This document shows positions 46,627 through 55,786 of a DNA stretch of 64,000 bases, piece by piece (position 1 is the stretch's first letter; each line of letters starts with the position of its first letter). This DNA comes from Pseudomonas sp. S31. GTDB lineage: Bacteria; Pseudomonadota; Gammaproteobacteria; Pseudomonadales; Pseudomonadaceae. The stretch is from positions 1 to 64,000 of the forward strand of contig NZ_JACVVE010000005.1 in assembly GCF_016648105.1 (NCBI RefSeq). Direction: 5' to 3'. The position numbers and the translations under genes were made by a program. The notes under the pieces were generated by a model that saw nothing but the letters and a program-made list of their open reading frames with translations, made no database searches and had not been told where the DNA came from.

Positions 46627-49600
46627 GGGCAGCGCTGAGTACGTTTCTAAAAAACTTGTCCGCTCTCTTTTCACTTCAAGCAACTGAGAGCACTCCACCG
46701 CTACGCGGTGCCACTCCAGTTGATGCTTCCGTTACGCTCGGTTCGCTTGCCAAAGCTCACTCAACAGCCAAGCTTCACTCACCAGCCCAGCCTCATTCGT
46801 CAGCCGAGCCTCATCCACTTGGCAATTCGGTGTCGGCTGTATCGCGCTCGCCTGTGCTTCCTCCAGAAGATGTTGCCGCCTACTGGAAGGGGGGCTTGGA
46901 TTACGTCAACTTCAGCTCTTTCGGTGGCAAGTCTAAAGACGCGCCGGCGCACAAGATGATACTGGCGTTGGACGAGGTTGCTCAGGTCGCAACCCAGATT
47001 GAGGATGGATTGGTCGGCGAAGATGTGGCTGTCGTCTTCATGCTCTGTCAGCTGAACACTCGTGACAAGCGGCTTGTGAGCCGTCATCCGTTGCTTGCTG
47101 TTCCCGCGTTGCTGGTGGAAGAAAAATTCCTGGCACCCCGAACCTCCGCTGCACCTATTTTAAACCCTGCTTATCTGTCTCCTGATCAGAGGGGGGATGC
47201 CTTCGCGATCGCTGATGGTCAACTGGCCAATGAACGCATGTTCGATGCACTGGGGCAACTCTCCTCTGACAAGTCACTGCAGGTGGATTGGGCAACGTGG
47301 TGGTCGACGCCACTGAGTGTTGTGCGCGAGCTACTCAAGGTCGACCAGGATGAGGCATTGCTAGAGAAGCTGAGATCGCTTGCCAAGGAGACAGCGGCCT
47401 CAACCACCAGAGGCAAGACCGACTCCGCGAATTGGGTGCTTCGTGCTGTCGTGTTTCCCTCGCAAGGCTCTGCGGCAAAGGCGATGGTTGATGTGTACGC
47501 GAGCTTCCTCGATGCCAAAGAGCGCCCCAAGATCTCTTTGTTCGAACGGTTTTGTGGTGGGGAGCAGGCACTCCAAGCAGCGAGTATGCCGAGTGGGATT
47601 GCCAACCTGATCACCGGCCATATTGACGAGTACGACGACTCCAAAGGCAATCGCCCACTGTTCCCATTGGACGAGTCCCAGCGCAGAGCTGCATGCGCTG
47701 TTGCCAGTCTTCAAGACGGCGAAATCCAAGCGATTAATGGCCCTCCTGGAAGCGGTAAGACTTCGATGTTGCGTGCGGTAGTTGCCAGCCGATGGGTCAG
47801 TGCAGCTTTAAACCAAGAGGCATGTCCGATCGTCGTCGCCTGCGGGGCAACCAACCAATCAGTTACCAACGTTATCGAAGCTTTCGGCAAAGCGCCTCAT
47901 CCAGACGACTCATTGCCTCACGCCCAGCGTTGGATCGCAGGTGTTCCCAGCTATGGGGCATATTTTGCTTCCAAGAGCATGCTGGGCAACACGGACAAAC
48001 AAGCGGAGCTCGCTCGGTTCGTCTGTGTACAGAGCGATTGGGGCTCTACAGGCATGCTGTGGTCGTACAAGGATAAGCCATCTGTCTTGACGCCTAACAA
48101 TGCCCTGGAGCTCGAGGAGGCCTATCTGGCACACGCCAGAAGGGTGTTCCCTCAGCACGCTCTGTCGAGCATGGAAGCTGCCGTTGAAGTTGTGCACCGA
48201 GAACTGCGTGTCACCGTTAAGCTGCGCGACACCTTTTTGGAGTACTTGGCGAAAGATGATCCAAGCTGGTTGACGCTGCTTGAAAATGCTCGGCCCACTC
48301 CGGCAACGATCTGGCACGCTGATCGCCATGAACAGTTGAATAGGCTGATTGGCAATCTCAAAAAGAACCGGGGGGATGCAGATGCAGCGCGAGGTGCAAT
48401 CGACCTCACGTTTAGCAGCGACGCGTTTCACTGGGCGGCGCGGTATTGGGAAGGACGTTTTCTTCTCGCTCAACGTGAGCGGCTGTTCTCACGGCACCCT
48501 GCAAATGTCGAAGAGTCGCTGCGTCGTCTTTGCATGCTGACACCTTGTCTGGTTTCAACGCTGCATAACGTATCAACGCTTGGACAAATAAGCCCCTTGG
48601 TTGAGGGCGATAGCGCAATCAAACACTCCTTTTCCCTGTTTGACCTCTTGGTAATTGACGAGGCAGGACAGGCATCTCCGGAGCTTGCCGGCCCAGCGTT
48701 GCTGATGGCTAAGAGGGCAGCTGTCGTGGGGGATCTGAAGCAGCTTGAGCCTATTTGGAACCACAAGTCGCTCAGCGAGATCGCTGTCGCATCGGCTGCA
48801 GGCGTCTTCAATCGCCTCAATGATCTGAAGCAATCGCGCTTGTCCATTGCTGATGGCAGCGTGCTTGCTGCTGCCCGATTGGTATCGAAATGGCGAGAGG
48901 AAAAAGATCTTGGGATCACTCTGCGGTATCACTATCGCTGTAAGCCAAGCATCATCGGTTACTGCAATGCGCTGAGCTACAACAAGACGTTGGTACCCAG
49001 AACCTCTGAAGGCAGTGCTGGCCACGAACCCGCCATGTCGTGGGTTTCGATAGAGAACAAGCCTGTCCGAAAGGGCGGATCTCTATGCAATCCAATGGAG
49101 GTGGAGCACATCACCAGTTGGATTGGTGAACGCTGGCCTGCCTGGCAGACCGACCCTGCCACGAAGGGCAAATCCATTCAGGATATTGTCGCGCTGATCA
49201 CGGCTTACCGCCCGCAAGCCAACCTCTTACGTGCTGAACTCGAGAAGGTATTCGATCAGTTGAGAGGTACCGGCTCGATCGCTTGGCCCACCGTTGATGA
49301 CATCAAGAAAGTCACGGTCGGTACTGTCCATCAACTGCAAGGTGCAGAGCGACCCATCGTCTGCTTCAGTTTGGTTGAAGGCCCTGATGAAGCTGCAGGA
49401 AGCTTCATGGATCGGGATGCCTCTCTGTTGAACGTGGCTGTGTCGCGAGCGAAATCCTCCTTCATCGTCTTTGGGCATCCGAAGCGGCTGTTTCCTGCCC
49501 CTGAGGCAAATGAAGCGGGTCTTGCGCCAATCCATTTTCTCGGTGCTTATCTGCGCAAAACCCCTCAAGCTCGATTGCTGTACCCAAGACGCTTGGTAGT

Positions 49601-51362
49601 TATCGAGGCGGGCGGGAAGCAGCAGACCCTGGCTCGAATCCTAGGCAAAAGCTGCGCGGTGATCGCTACCCACGGAGCTCTCCAATATCTTCCTGTTCGA
49701 GGGGGCGTGGACGTTGCCGCGGGTCTTATTCCGATTCCTCGAAATGAGATGGGGGCTGGTGCGTTTCTTGGTGAAGTAAGCAAGATTATCGACGCGGTGG
49801 AGGATGTCGTCATTGCGACCGATGACGATCGCATGGGAGAGCTGATCGCGTGGCAAGTCCAGCGGTTGCTCAAGGAGCGCGCTTCAGGCAAGAGCCTGTT
49901 GCGCGTTCGTTTGGGAGCAATCAACGGCCCTGCAGTTAGAGCGGCTTTCAATGCTCCAGGTAGCATCGATGAACGCAAAGTGGCTGCCGAATCCGTACGA
50001 GAGATCGTCGACTTGTTAGTCACGCAGCGTTTTTGCCGCGAGGACTTGCGCCGACGTGACATCGACATGCGTGAGTTGAGCGATTTGGTCAGTTGTGGTG
50101 CTTGCACTAGCCTTCGTGAGCAATCCCCAAAATTTAAGCTGGTGGGACGAGTTCAGGGTGCGATTCTTCGCTTGATTCTTGACCATGCCCGGCGGGCCGT
50201 ATCGCTTCAGGCGCATAGTCGGATACGCGTGAAGGTACGCGTGGGCAACGAACAACTGTCAGGTTATCTTTTTGACATCGGCGAGCAGCGCGACCTTACT
50301 CGCACCTCGCAGGTTGAGCAGATCATAAGAAAATTGGGGTCTGCAAAATTAGAGCTGCTGAGTCCACCGGAGATACTCCGGGAGCAAGTGCAGCCGCCTG
50401 TCGCTGGCACATTCTCTCTGCTCGCAGAGGCATGGCAGCGATTTGGCCACCTCCCATGGAAAAGCATGGAAGCGTTGCAGGCTTTGTATGACGGGTCGTG
50501 GGGAGAAAGCTTCGGTGACGAAGGTTTTGAGCCTGAAGATCCGATCATTCCCGCATTCCTTGCGAGCGGCCATCCTCCTGTTACGCCGCTGGATCGAGCC
50601 GCTCCACCCACTGTCCTGCAAGGCGCTTTCAATAGTCAGGTGTGTCGCGATATCTACCAGATCATCTGGGATCGCTTCAGTTTTGCCGAGTCTGTCGGGG
50701 AAGCAGGAGCACAGGTGACACGAGCCCGGCTCGATTACGTGTTTTCTGGCCAGAGTAGGCTAGGCGTCCGGTTTGAGGGCGTCACTGGGGAGAAGCTCAC
50801 ACAGGAGCAACTTCATCTTCTTGAACAAGCAGCGCCTGACAACGACGCCACGTTCCTGCAATACCACTTTTCGGAATTGTCTGATGCGCCCCTTGATCTT
50901 GAGGGGGAGTCGGCAGGGCGCTGGTTCATGCCAATTGATCGACTTATGCTTGAGATGGAAAAAATGAATATCGGTCGTCCGTCGACCTGCGCATCCGCCC
51001 TTGAAAAACTCGTCAGGAAAGGCCTCCTCGAGGCGCCCGTCCACAAGGGCCAGCTCCGTTTGACCCCTGCGGGGGTTCGAACTGCTTTAGCGTTGGAGGG
51101 GGCCGCGCCGGAATTATCCTCACCCCTGTTCTGCACGCGGCTTGTCGAGCTTCTTGAAGCTGTCGAGGAGCACAAGATCCAGGTGCGTGATGCTTTGATG
51201 CAACTGGTGCCGCTGTTGATATCAAATGAAAAAGACAGCTCAGAGATTGGAGAGAGAATCTGGACTTCGCTCGAAACCATCGAGAAAGCTCAACACCACC
51301 GTTTGGTTAGCAAGCGGGGTGGAGGCTTGATCTCTCCGCTCTCACAGGGGGCTAACCCATGA
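46623..51362 (+). CDS. SF1 (UPF1-like) helicase fused to a type IA topoisomerase fold
   Basis: A 1579-residue protein. Residues about 340-970 are a UPF1/Dna2-type superfamily 1 helicase: Walker A GPPGSGKT 373-380, Walker B DEAGQ 679-683, GDLKQLEPI, the YRCKPSIIGYCN motif, GTVHQLQGAERP near 900 and NVAVSRAKSSF near 940. Residues about 990-1530 are a type IA topoisomerase: TOPRIM start VVIEAGGKQQTL (E995), ATDDDRMGE (D1067-E1073), GRVQGAILRLI (1175) and IGRPSTCAS (1450-1458). The TYxRTDS motif with the active-site tyrosine is not found; after LQALYDG the chain jumps to a region equivalent to AHEAIRP. The protein resembles a reverse gyrase in design but with a different helicase. Both neighbours overlap by 4 bases. 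Confidence 0.78.
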   Translation: MRAALSTFLKNLSALFSLQATESTPPLRGATPVDASVTLGSLAKAHSTAKLHSPAQPHSSAEPHPLGNSVSAVSRSPVLPPEDVAAYWKGGLDYVNFSSFGGKSKDAPAHKMILALDEVAQVATQIEDGLVGEDVAVVFMLCQLNTRDKRLVSRHPLLAVPALLVEEKFLAPRTSAAPILNPAYLSPDQRGDAFAIADGQLANERMFDALGQLSSDKSLQVDWATWWSTPLSVVRELLKVDQDEALLEKLRSLAKETAASTTRGKTDSANWVLRAVVFPSQGSAAKAMVDVYASFLDAKERPKISLFERFCGGEQALQAASMPSGIANLITGHIDEYDDSKGNRPLFPLDESQRRAACAVASLQDGEIQAINGPPGSGKTSMLRAVVASRWVSAALNQEACPIVVACGATNQSVTNVIEAFGKAPHPDDSLPHAQRWIAGVPSYGAYFASKSMLGNTDKQAELARFVCVQSDWGSTGMLWSYKDKPSVLTPNNALELEEAYLAHARRVFPQHALSSMEAAVEVVHRELRVTVKLRDTFLEYLAKDDPSWLTLLENARPTPATIWHADRHEQLNRLIGNLKKNRGDADAARGAIDLTFSSDAFHWAARYWEGRFLLAQRERLFSRHPANVEESLRRLCMLTPCLVSTLHNVSTLGQISPLVEGDSAIKHSFSLFDLLVIDEAGQASPELAGPALLMAKRAAVVGDLKQLEPIWNHKSLSEIAVASAAGVFNRLNDLKQSRLSIADGSVLAAARLVSKWREEKDLGITLRYHYRCKPSIIGYCNALSYNKTLVPRTSEGSAGHEPAMSWVSIENKPVRKGGSLCNPMEVEHITSWIGERWPAWQTDPATKGKSIQDIVALITAYRPQANLLRAELEKVFDQLRGTGSIAWPTVDDIKKVTVGTVHQLQGAERPIVCFSLVEGPDEAAGSFMDRDASLLNVAVSRAKSSFIVFGHPKRLFPAPEANEAGLAPIHFLGAYLRKTPQARLLYPRRLVVIEAGGKQQTLARILGKSCAVIATHGALQYLPVRGGVDVAAGLIPIPRNEMGAGAFLGEVSKIIDAVEDVVIATDDDRMGELIAWQVQRLLKERASGKSLLRVRLGAINGPAVRAAFNAPGSIDERKVAAESVREIVDLLVTQRFCREDLRRRDIDMRELSDLVSCGACTSLREQSPKFKLVGRVQGAILRLILDHARRAVSLQAHSRIRVKVRVGNEQLSGYLFDIGEQRDLTRTSQVEQIIRKLGSAKLELLSPPEILREQVQPPVAGTFSLLAEAWQRFGHLPWKSMEALQALYDGSWGESFGDEGFEPEDPIIPAFLASGHPPVTPLDRAAPPTVLQGAFNSQVCRDIYQIIWDRFSFAESVGEAGAQVTRARLDYVFSGQSRLGVRFEGVTGEKLTQEQLHLLEQAAPDNDATFLQYHFSELSDAPLDLEGESAGRWFMPIDRLMLEMEKMNIGRPSTCASALEKLVRKGLLEAPVHKGQLRLTPAGVRTALALEGAAPELSSPLFCTRLVELLEAVEEHKIQVRDALMQLVPLLISNEKDSSEIGERIWTSLETIEKAQHHRLVSKRGGGLISPLSQGANP

Positions 51363-52303
51363 GTGGCGGTTTGACGTCTTATCCTCGTACGGGGGGTGGA
51401 GGAGGTGCTTACGGCGCTCAAATGGATTCACTTATCAAGCTTCTGTTGATTCCTGGAGGCCAATCACTGCAGGCAGAAGCCGATCGCTTGATTCAAATGC
51501 TGCAGCTGGCCGCTGGCACCATGCCCCCGCAGAGCATCGTTGTTTACGGAAAGCGCGCACGAGATGCTTTGTTTGTGGCCCGACTCAATGGATCACTGGC
51601 ACTCGCGAGGCACTTGCAGGCGATGGAGCTCTGTGCGCAAGCTTGGAAGAGTATCTACCCGCTCCACAGTACAGCGCTCAAAGCCCGTTCCGATGCGGCG
51701 AAACAACAACTCGCATTGCACGTTGCTCAGGGCGGAACAATTCAAGAGCTGAGATCGATCAAAGAAGGGATTGGGCTGATTGCCTGGCTGTATGAAACGT
51801 CCGCTTTGCTGGGGGAGGATCTGGCTGGGGGGATCATTGCCCAGTCGAGTACCTATCCTGGAAGTCGTTATGTGGGTGCTACCGATACTTCTGGAGCGCT
51901 CGCGTACCTGGAATGTGCCGGTGCATACAATGTGAATGTCGTCGTGCGTGTGGCGATTCCTGGAGCATCGCAACCTTTGCTTGTCGTGGGTGAAGCGAAG
52001 GGTGGTAAAAGTGGTTTCGGGATCGTAAAAACCTCAAAGCTCATTCGGCAGATGGGGCACGTTGCTCCGACGGTGAGCCAAAATGAGCTCATGTACGCGC
52101 CCTCACGTGCGCTGTATATGCAAAAGGCTATGCGGAAGTGGAAGAAGGGCGGTGCTCCGGCCCATGTAGTCGCCCGGCATCAGGCGGGCAAATTGATCAT
52201 GGACGCCTACCGTTCGCTGAGCCTTTGTTATGTGACGGCCAGAGGAGACGCAACGGTGAACAGTCCGATCAATACATCAAGGATAAATGCTGAATGCAGA
52301 TGA
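51359..52303 (+). CDS. hypothetical protein with PD-(D/E)xK-like motif, operon gene 3
   Basis: A 314-residue protein beginning with a glycine-rich tail. The middle is helical. Residues about 165-235 read ATDTSGALAYLECAGAY, then LLVVGEAKGGKSGFGIVK with E212-A-K214 and a following RQMGH. A hydrophobic strand ending in E-A-K-G-G is typical of PD-(D/E)xK nuclease folds, including toxin nucleases. The first acidic residue could be D176. Start overlaps the helicase-topoisomerase stop (ATGA). Whether it acts as the nuclease of the system or as a toxin is open. Confidence 0.5.
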   Translation: MSGGLTSYPRTGGGGGAYGAQMDSLIKLLLIPGGQSLQAEADRLIQMLQLAAGTMPPQSIVVYGKRARDALFVARLNGSLALARHLQAMELCAQAWKSIYPLHSTALKARSDAAKQQLALHVAQGGTIQELRSIKEGIGLIAWLYETSALLGEDLAGGIIAQSSTYPGSRYVGATDTSGALAYLECAGAYNVNVVVRVAIPGASQPLLVVGEAKGGKSGFGIVKTSKLIRQMGHVAPTVSQNELMYAPSRALYMQKAMRKWKKGGAPAHVVARHQAGKLIMDAYRSLSLCYVTARGDATVNSPINTSRINAECR

Positions 52304-53076
52304 ATATGAGCGGGCCTTTCAAACACGCGGCAATGGCCAAGGAGCTGGCAGGGCAAGCCGTGCAGGACAATCAGGCTGCATTCTCGCAAATGGAGCGCAA
52401 TTGGAACATCGCGCGTGCCAGCCAAGACATTACGGTAGCCCTTGCTGCGCGGGGAGGGCTATTTGAGTGGCTGGCTGCCAGGGCAATTCTTGGACAAGAA
52501 GCCGATTTTGACTCTGGTGCCAAGACTGTAATCCAGTGGGGATGCAAGATCGCAGAAGCGTTCAGGCCTGCGCCCGAACTGCTGCTTGTAGAGCTGAGCC
52601 TAGCGATCACATTCAAAGATCACGCTGCCCGGCGGCTGCTTGCGTCTGCCGTTCTCAAAAAAGCTCCCACCGATGATTTCTACAATCTGGAGCGCGGGCA
52701 ATCGCAAGCCATGGCTGCCTTGGTCGACCTTGACTATGACGCCGCCCAGCGGCACGCGTTACGGCTGCATGATGCGTCTACCAGCGGAGAGTTTGATAAG
52801 GGCGACAGCCTTTTGGCTGCGGCTTGGGCAAGTGTTATGGGTAAGCTTGCCCAGCAGGACTTCCGAGGCTGTGTCGACGCGTTGTCGCTCGCTCACAAGG
52901 AGTTCTTGCGACAGGTTAATCAAGAGCTAGGGCGGTTGCAGCGGGGTAGCGATTCCGATATCACAACATTCGAAATGGTGGATTGGGCAGGAGGTGCGAT
53001 CGCTCAGCTTGTGGTTGATTTCGGATACAAGCTTGACCATCACAACAAGAGAGATTCACAAGATTTCGAATTCTAA
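52294..53076 (+). CDS. hypothetical helical protein, operon gene 4 (immunity-like)
   Basis: A 260-residue, largely helical protein. Its middle (MAALVDLDYDAAQRHALRLH and SLLAAAWASVMGKLAQQDF) has the look of helical immunity proteins such as the Imm49 group, but the match by eye is weak. It overlaps the preceding gene by 10 bases; three nearby ATGs (52294, 52300, 52306) are possible starts after AAGGA at 52280. The overlap implies a direct partner of the EAKGG protein, for example an inhibitor. Confidence 0.5.
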   Translation: MQMNMSGPFKHAAMAKELAGQAVQDNQAAFSQMERNWNIARASQDITVALAARGGLFEWLAARAILGQEADFDSGAKTVIQWGCKIAEAFRPAPELLLVELSLAITFKDHAARRLLASAVLKKAPTDDFYNLERGQSQAMAALVDLDYDAAQRHALRLHDASTSGEFDKGDSLLAAAWASVMGKLAQQDFRGCVDALSLAHKEFLRQVNQELGRLQRGSDSDITTFEMVDWAGGAIAQLVVDFGYKLDHHNKRDSQDFEF

Positions 53077-53105
53077 AAACAAGCCTGCAGTGGGGTAGAG
53101 CTAGC

Positions 53106-53453
53106 ATGGGAACCATCGTCGAGTTTTACACTGCAGGGCAGGTTGACGACCTGTCAAAACCGGCTGGCAGCGGCACATGCACGCTTGTACAAAGCCTATC
53201 AATCAACTCTCTCATGGTAGAAGTCTTACTTGACGCTCTGACGGGCACGAGCCTTGATCCCCTCATAGGTGACGGCAGTGATTCAGAACGCTCAATATTC
53301 GTAGCTCCGGCAGACTTTCATCGACTTAGAGCACAATCCGTGCAGTGGTCTTTACAGCCTGGCGAAGTCTTGAGGGAAATTTACGAGGCTGTTGATAAGG
53401 GGGTCGATGAAGCGCAGTGGGCCAAGCGTGGTCTCTTGGTAGTGATCAGGTAA
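53106..53453 (+). CDS. hypothetical protein (115 aa), last gene of the operon
   Basis: A small acidic protein: MGTIVEFYTAGQVDDLSKPA at the start and FVAPADFHRLRAQSVQWSL in the middle. It begins 29 bases after gene 4 with a weak ribosome binding site (AGAG at 53097-53100). The size and composition fit an immunity or adaptor protein. No family recognised. Confidence 0.5.
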   Translation: MGTIVEFYTAGQVDDLSKPAGSGTCTLVQSLSINSLMVEVLLDALTGTSLDPLIGDGSDSERSIFVAPADFHRLRAQSVQWSLQPGEVLREIYEAVDKGVDEAQWAKRGLLVVIR

Positions 53454-54070
53454 ATCAAAGCACCGTAACGTTGTCGGTGGTGCTAAAAAATGCAGCAGGT
53501 GCATGACTTCTATGGTCATCATAGATATCCACGCAGCATAGCTTTCGTATCCGTTCACCCGTTAAGGCAGTGGCTTTATGTGTCCGCGGGGGAAGGCTGG
53601 TGCAAGGGTAATGATGCCCCTAGCGAAGTTCCAGCCAGCCTGAAGCTGAGCATGCGGCGCCGGAACTGATCTCAACGACGCATGTCGCCGTCACACCACA
53701 GTCGCTGCAAGCCAGCCCCGAACGCCCCTCATAGCATTAGAGTACAAAGGTACTCTTTGCCTCCAAACCCCTGCATTGGCGCTTGATTGAACGGATCACC
53801 CGGCACCGCCACTAAGGCATGATCAAGGCATTCTTAGCGCGCGGTGCTCCAGGGAGTAGATCTACAAGGCTTTCAGAACCGATGCTCATTTTTTCGCGCA
53901 AATGCGAGAGCGTTCTCGACTGGTGCAACAACGGGGAAGGGGTGAATAGTGCCGGTCGCTCTGCGTGTCTTGCTGTTTGCGTCGTCGCTTGCTCCACATG
54001 CATTCTAAAATAAGTAGCAGCTTCCCGTGAGGGAATAACGCGCCTAGAGATAATCTGCTAACAAGGAGGC
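53454..54070. other. 617-base region without a supported gene
   Basis: No convincing gene on either strand; a 64-codon plus-strand frame at 53819-54013 has a poor composition. The notable feature is AGAGTAC-AAAG-GTACTCT at 53739-53756, a perfect 7-base hairpin. AAGGAGG at 54063-54069 belongs to the next gene. Confidence 0.5.
53739..53756. repeat. perfect inverted repeat AGAGTAC-AAAG-GTACTCT
   Basis: Seven-base arms with a 4-base loop in the gap after the helicase-topoisomerase operon. It has no T-run; it could be an operator or a recombination mark. Not found elsewhere in the parts I read closely. Confidence 0.4.
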
Positions 54071-54589
54071 ATGAAAATGTCTGCCAACAATATACATGCT
54101 CTAACTACCAAAGCTCGAGCGGGCACGAATGTGTGGTTTATCAGAAGTCGTCTGTCCCCCGCCCAAAAACGGCTCGTAAGGCTCAGTCAATTCCAGGCGA
54201 TAGGCTGGTTTTTCACGGTGGTAGACTCTATGGCCAAAGGTTCCTACCTAGACCAGTTAAATGCGATGTACGCTTTTAACAGAGAGGTCGAACAATTTAA
54301 TTTAGGAAATTTTGCTGAGTTCCACCTTCTGACCTCCGCAACTTGGAATGATAGAGTAGTTGCAGCTTGGTGTTTAATCAGTGCGGAACAGCGAGCGATT
54401 GCCAAGCAATTTGTGGCAGACGAGGCCTGCAACTTTTGGGCTGACACGCAATTCTGTAGTCCTGGTTGGGACGAGTATGTTCAAGCGAGGGTCACCGCTA
54501 TCAACGCAGGCGAGACGGGGCCTGCTCAGTTTGAAATCGTCAGTTTTGTTGGTCAGCCTGCCCTTGCCCGCCTTGCTTTTGCGCAGTAG
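54071..54589 (+). CDS. hypothetical protein (172 aa), paralogue of the gene at 56031
   Basis: An unnamed protein. From LSQFQA (residues 38-43) to W133 it aligns without gaps to the product of the frameshifted gene at 56031: LS.FQA, LL, W92, R95, AAW98-100, W123, F128 and W133 all recur at exactly the same spacing. The two are therefore members of one unnamed family, perhaps immunity proteins duplicated in the island. AAGGAGG upstream is a near-perfect ribosome binding site. An ATG two codons later (MSANN) is also possible. Confidence 0.6.
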   Translation: MKMSANNIHALTTKARAGTNVWFIRSRLSPAQKRLVRLSQFQAIGWFFTVVDSMAKGSYLDQLNAMYAFNREVEQFNLGNFAEFHLLTSATWNDRVVAAWCLISAEQRAIAKQFVADEACNFWADTQFCSPGWDEYVQARVTAINAGETGPAQFEIVSFVGQPALARLAFAQ

Positions 54590-55000
54590 AAAATGATGTC
54601 AGTGATGTTGCTGTGCACTCAGCCGGAACGCCCTCTTCACCTGCGGGCGATGAAGTCTCGTGATGGCGAACTGGCTCCCGCTGCAGTTTTCAATCCCGGA
54701 CAGGATGATTGCCCAGGAAGCTGGCTATGCGGAGGGGCGGAGAATGCCGTCCGCTTTGGCTGGCCCACCGGGGATTGAGATAGACGCCAGATTGGGCGAA
54801 CTGCTGCTAGGTTTTAGGCCTTAATAGCCCCGCCAGCATCCCCGTGCGCTTGCGAGGGCGATCAGGCAACCTAGCTCAGGCAGGATACCCGTAATGTCCG
54901 AGGCGAGGTAAGCAATGGGGGTCATACTCAGCTGAGAATTCATTGCCCGGATGTATCCGTAGTTCATCCCAGAGCGCTCAGTTTTTCAGGGGAGCAGGAG
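54590..55000. other. 411-base region without a supported gene
   Basis: Short frames exist (for example 53 codons at 54663-54824) but none has a good ribosome binding site or recognisable sequence. The region is probably intergenic debris between small island genes. Confidence 0.45.
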
Positions 55001-55111
55001 ATGGGCATTTTAGATTGGCTATTCAACAAGCAAAAAGTATCCAGCAATGAAGCCACTCACCTAGCGTCACCACGACCGTTACGGCCCATGTCATTGCGTG
55101 TGCCTGGCTAG
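55001..55111 (+). pseudogene. short ORF MGILDWLFNKQ..., possibly a truncated gene
   Basis: ATG 55001 has a very good ribosome binding site (GGGGAGCAGGAG) and starts like many small membrane-associated proteins (MGILDWLFNKQKVSSNEA), but a TAG ends it after 36 codons. Reading past the stop in the same frame gives about 60 more codons of plausible sequence up to the next gene. Either a small peptide or a gene broken by a nonsense mutation. Confidence 0.4.
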
Positions 55112-55283
55112 GAAGCATCGGGCAATGTGCTGCGCTCGCGTGACGACAGACCAGACCTGCGTGGGTGCCTTTCTGGAAGCGAGGGAGAGAGGCTGGCAAA
55201 AAATTTCGCCCCTCCATTTTGGTTCGCCATCGCTCGGAATATGAGTCAACCTGGTGGCCTTCTAAGCGCCAAAGGAGGCAAAG

Positions 55284-55550
55284 GTGAAAATCCTACGTGA
55301 GCTGTTCAGATACACTCAAACCCAACATGCCAAGGCGCTGGGTGCCTGGGTACTCATTCCCGGATGCCTGGCCATGGCAGGCAAGGGAATGTGGAAGCTT
55401 GCGGGGGCCACTCATGAGCTCATCCTCGGGATGACTCTCTGGGAGTCTTTCCCCTATGTTGCTGCGTGCGCCACAGTGTTTGTTGTCACAGGGTGCTTTA
55501 AGCAGGTTGCGAGTCAGCTGCGCCGAAAGCACCCAATCATCAAGCTTTAG
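55284..55550 (+). CDS. small membrane protein (88 aa)
   Basis: Two hydrophobic helices (about residues 19-40 and 54-72) with basic ends (N-terminal MKILRELFRYTQ, C-terminal RRKHPIIKL). The start is a GTG at 55284 with GGAGGC just upstream. Function unknown; small two-helix proteins in such islands are often immunity or holin-like proteins. Confidence 0.5.
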   Translation: MKILRELFRYTQTQHAKALGAWVLIPGCLAMAGKGMWKLAGATHELILGMTLWESFPYVAACATVFVVTGCFKQVASQLRRKHPIIKL

Positions 55551-55594
55551 GTTAATCGAGTTTAAGCCTCAAGCGCGTCTGGGGTTAGCTGGCA

Positions 55595-55786
55595 CTAGCA
55601 GCCGTAACCATGCCCCAGGCGCTTCAGTTCTTCCATCACCTTCTGGTGTCCTGGCTGATCGCGCGCGAGCTCCAAGGCAGTCCTTCCGCCAAAAGCAGGA
55701 CATGGCTTAGAAAGCCATACGGCAGCTTTTCGTTTGTCACCAAAAACGCTCTCGGCCTCAGCCAGTATGTGGTTCACATAGTCCAT
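55595..55786 (-). CDS. stand-alone MbcA/ParS/Xre-type antitoxin domain (DUF2384)
   Basis: A 63-residue protein: LAEAESVFGDKRKAAVWLSK followed by PAFGGRTALELARDQPG and a helix ending HGYGC. This is the conserved C-terminal domain of MbcA/ParS antitoxins, which bind and block RES or ParT NAD-consuming toxins. The usual N-terminal HTH domain and the toxin gene are absent. ATG 55786 with GGGG upstream is preferred over GTG 55798. Either an orphan antitoxin or a remnant. Confidence 0.65.
   Translation of the reverse strand: MDYVNHILAEAESVFGDKRKAAVWLSKPCPAFGGRTALELARDQPGHQKVMEELKRLGHGYGC

Noticed and set aside
54663-54824. 53-codon plus-strand frame
   Set aside because: No ribosome binding site, no recognisable sequence and overlap with another short frame; chance is likely.
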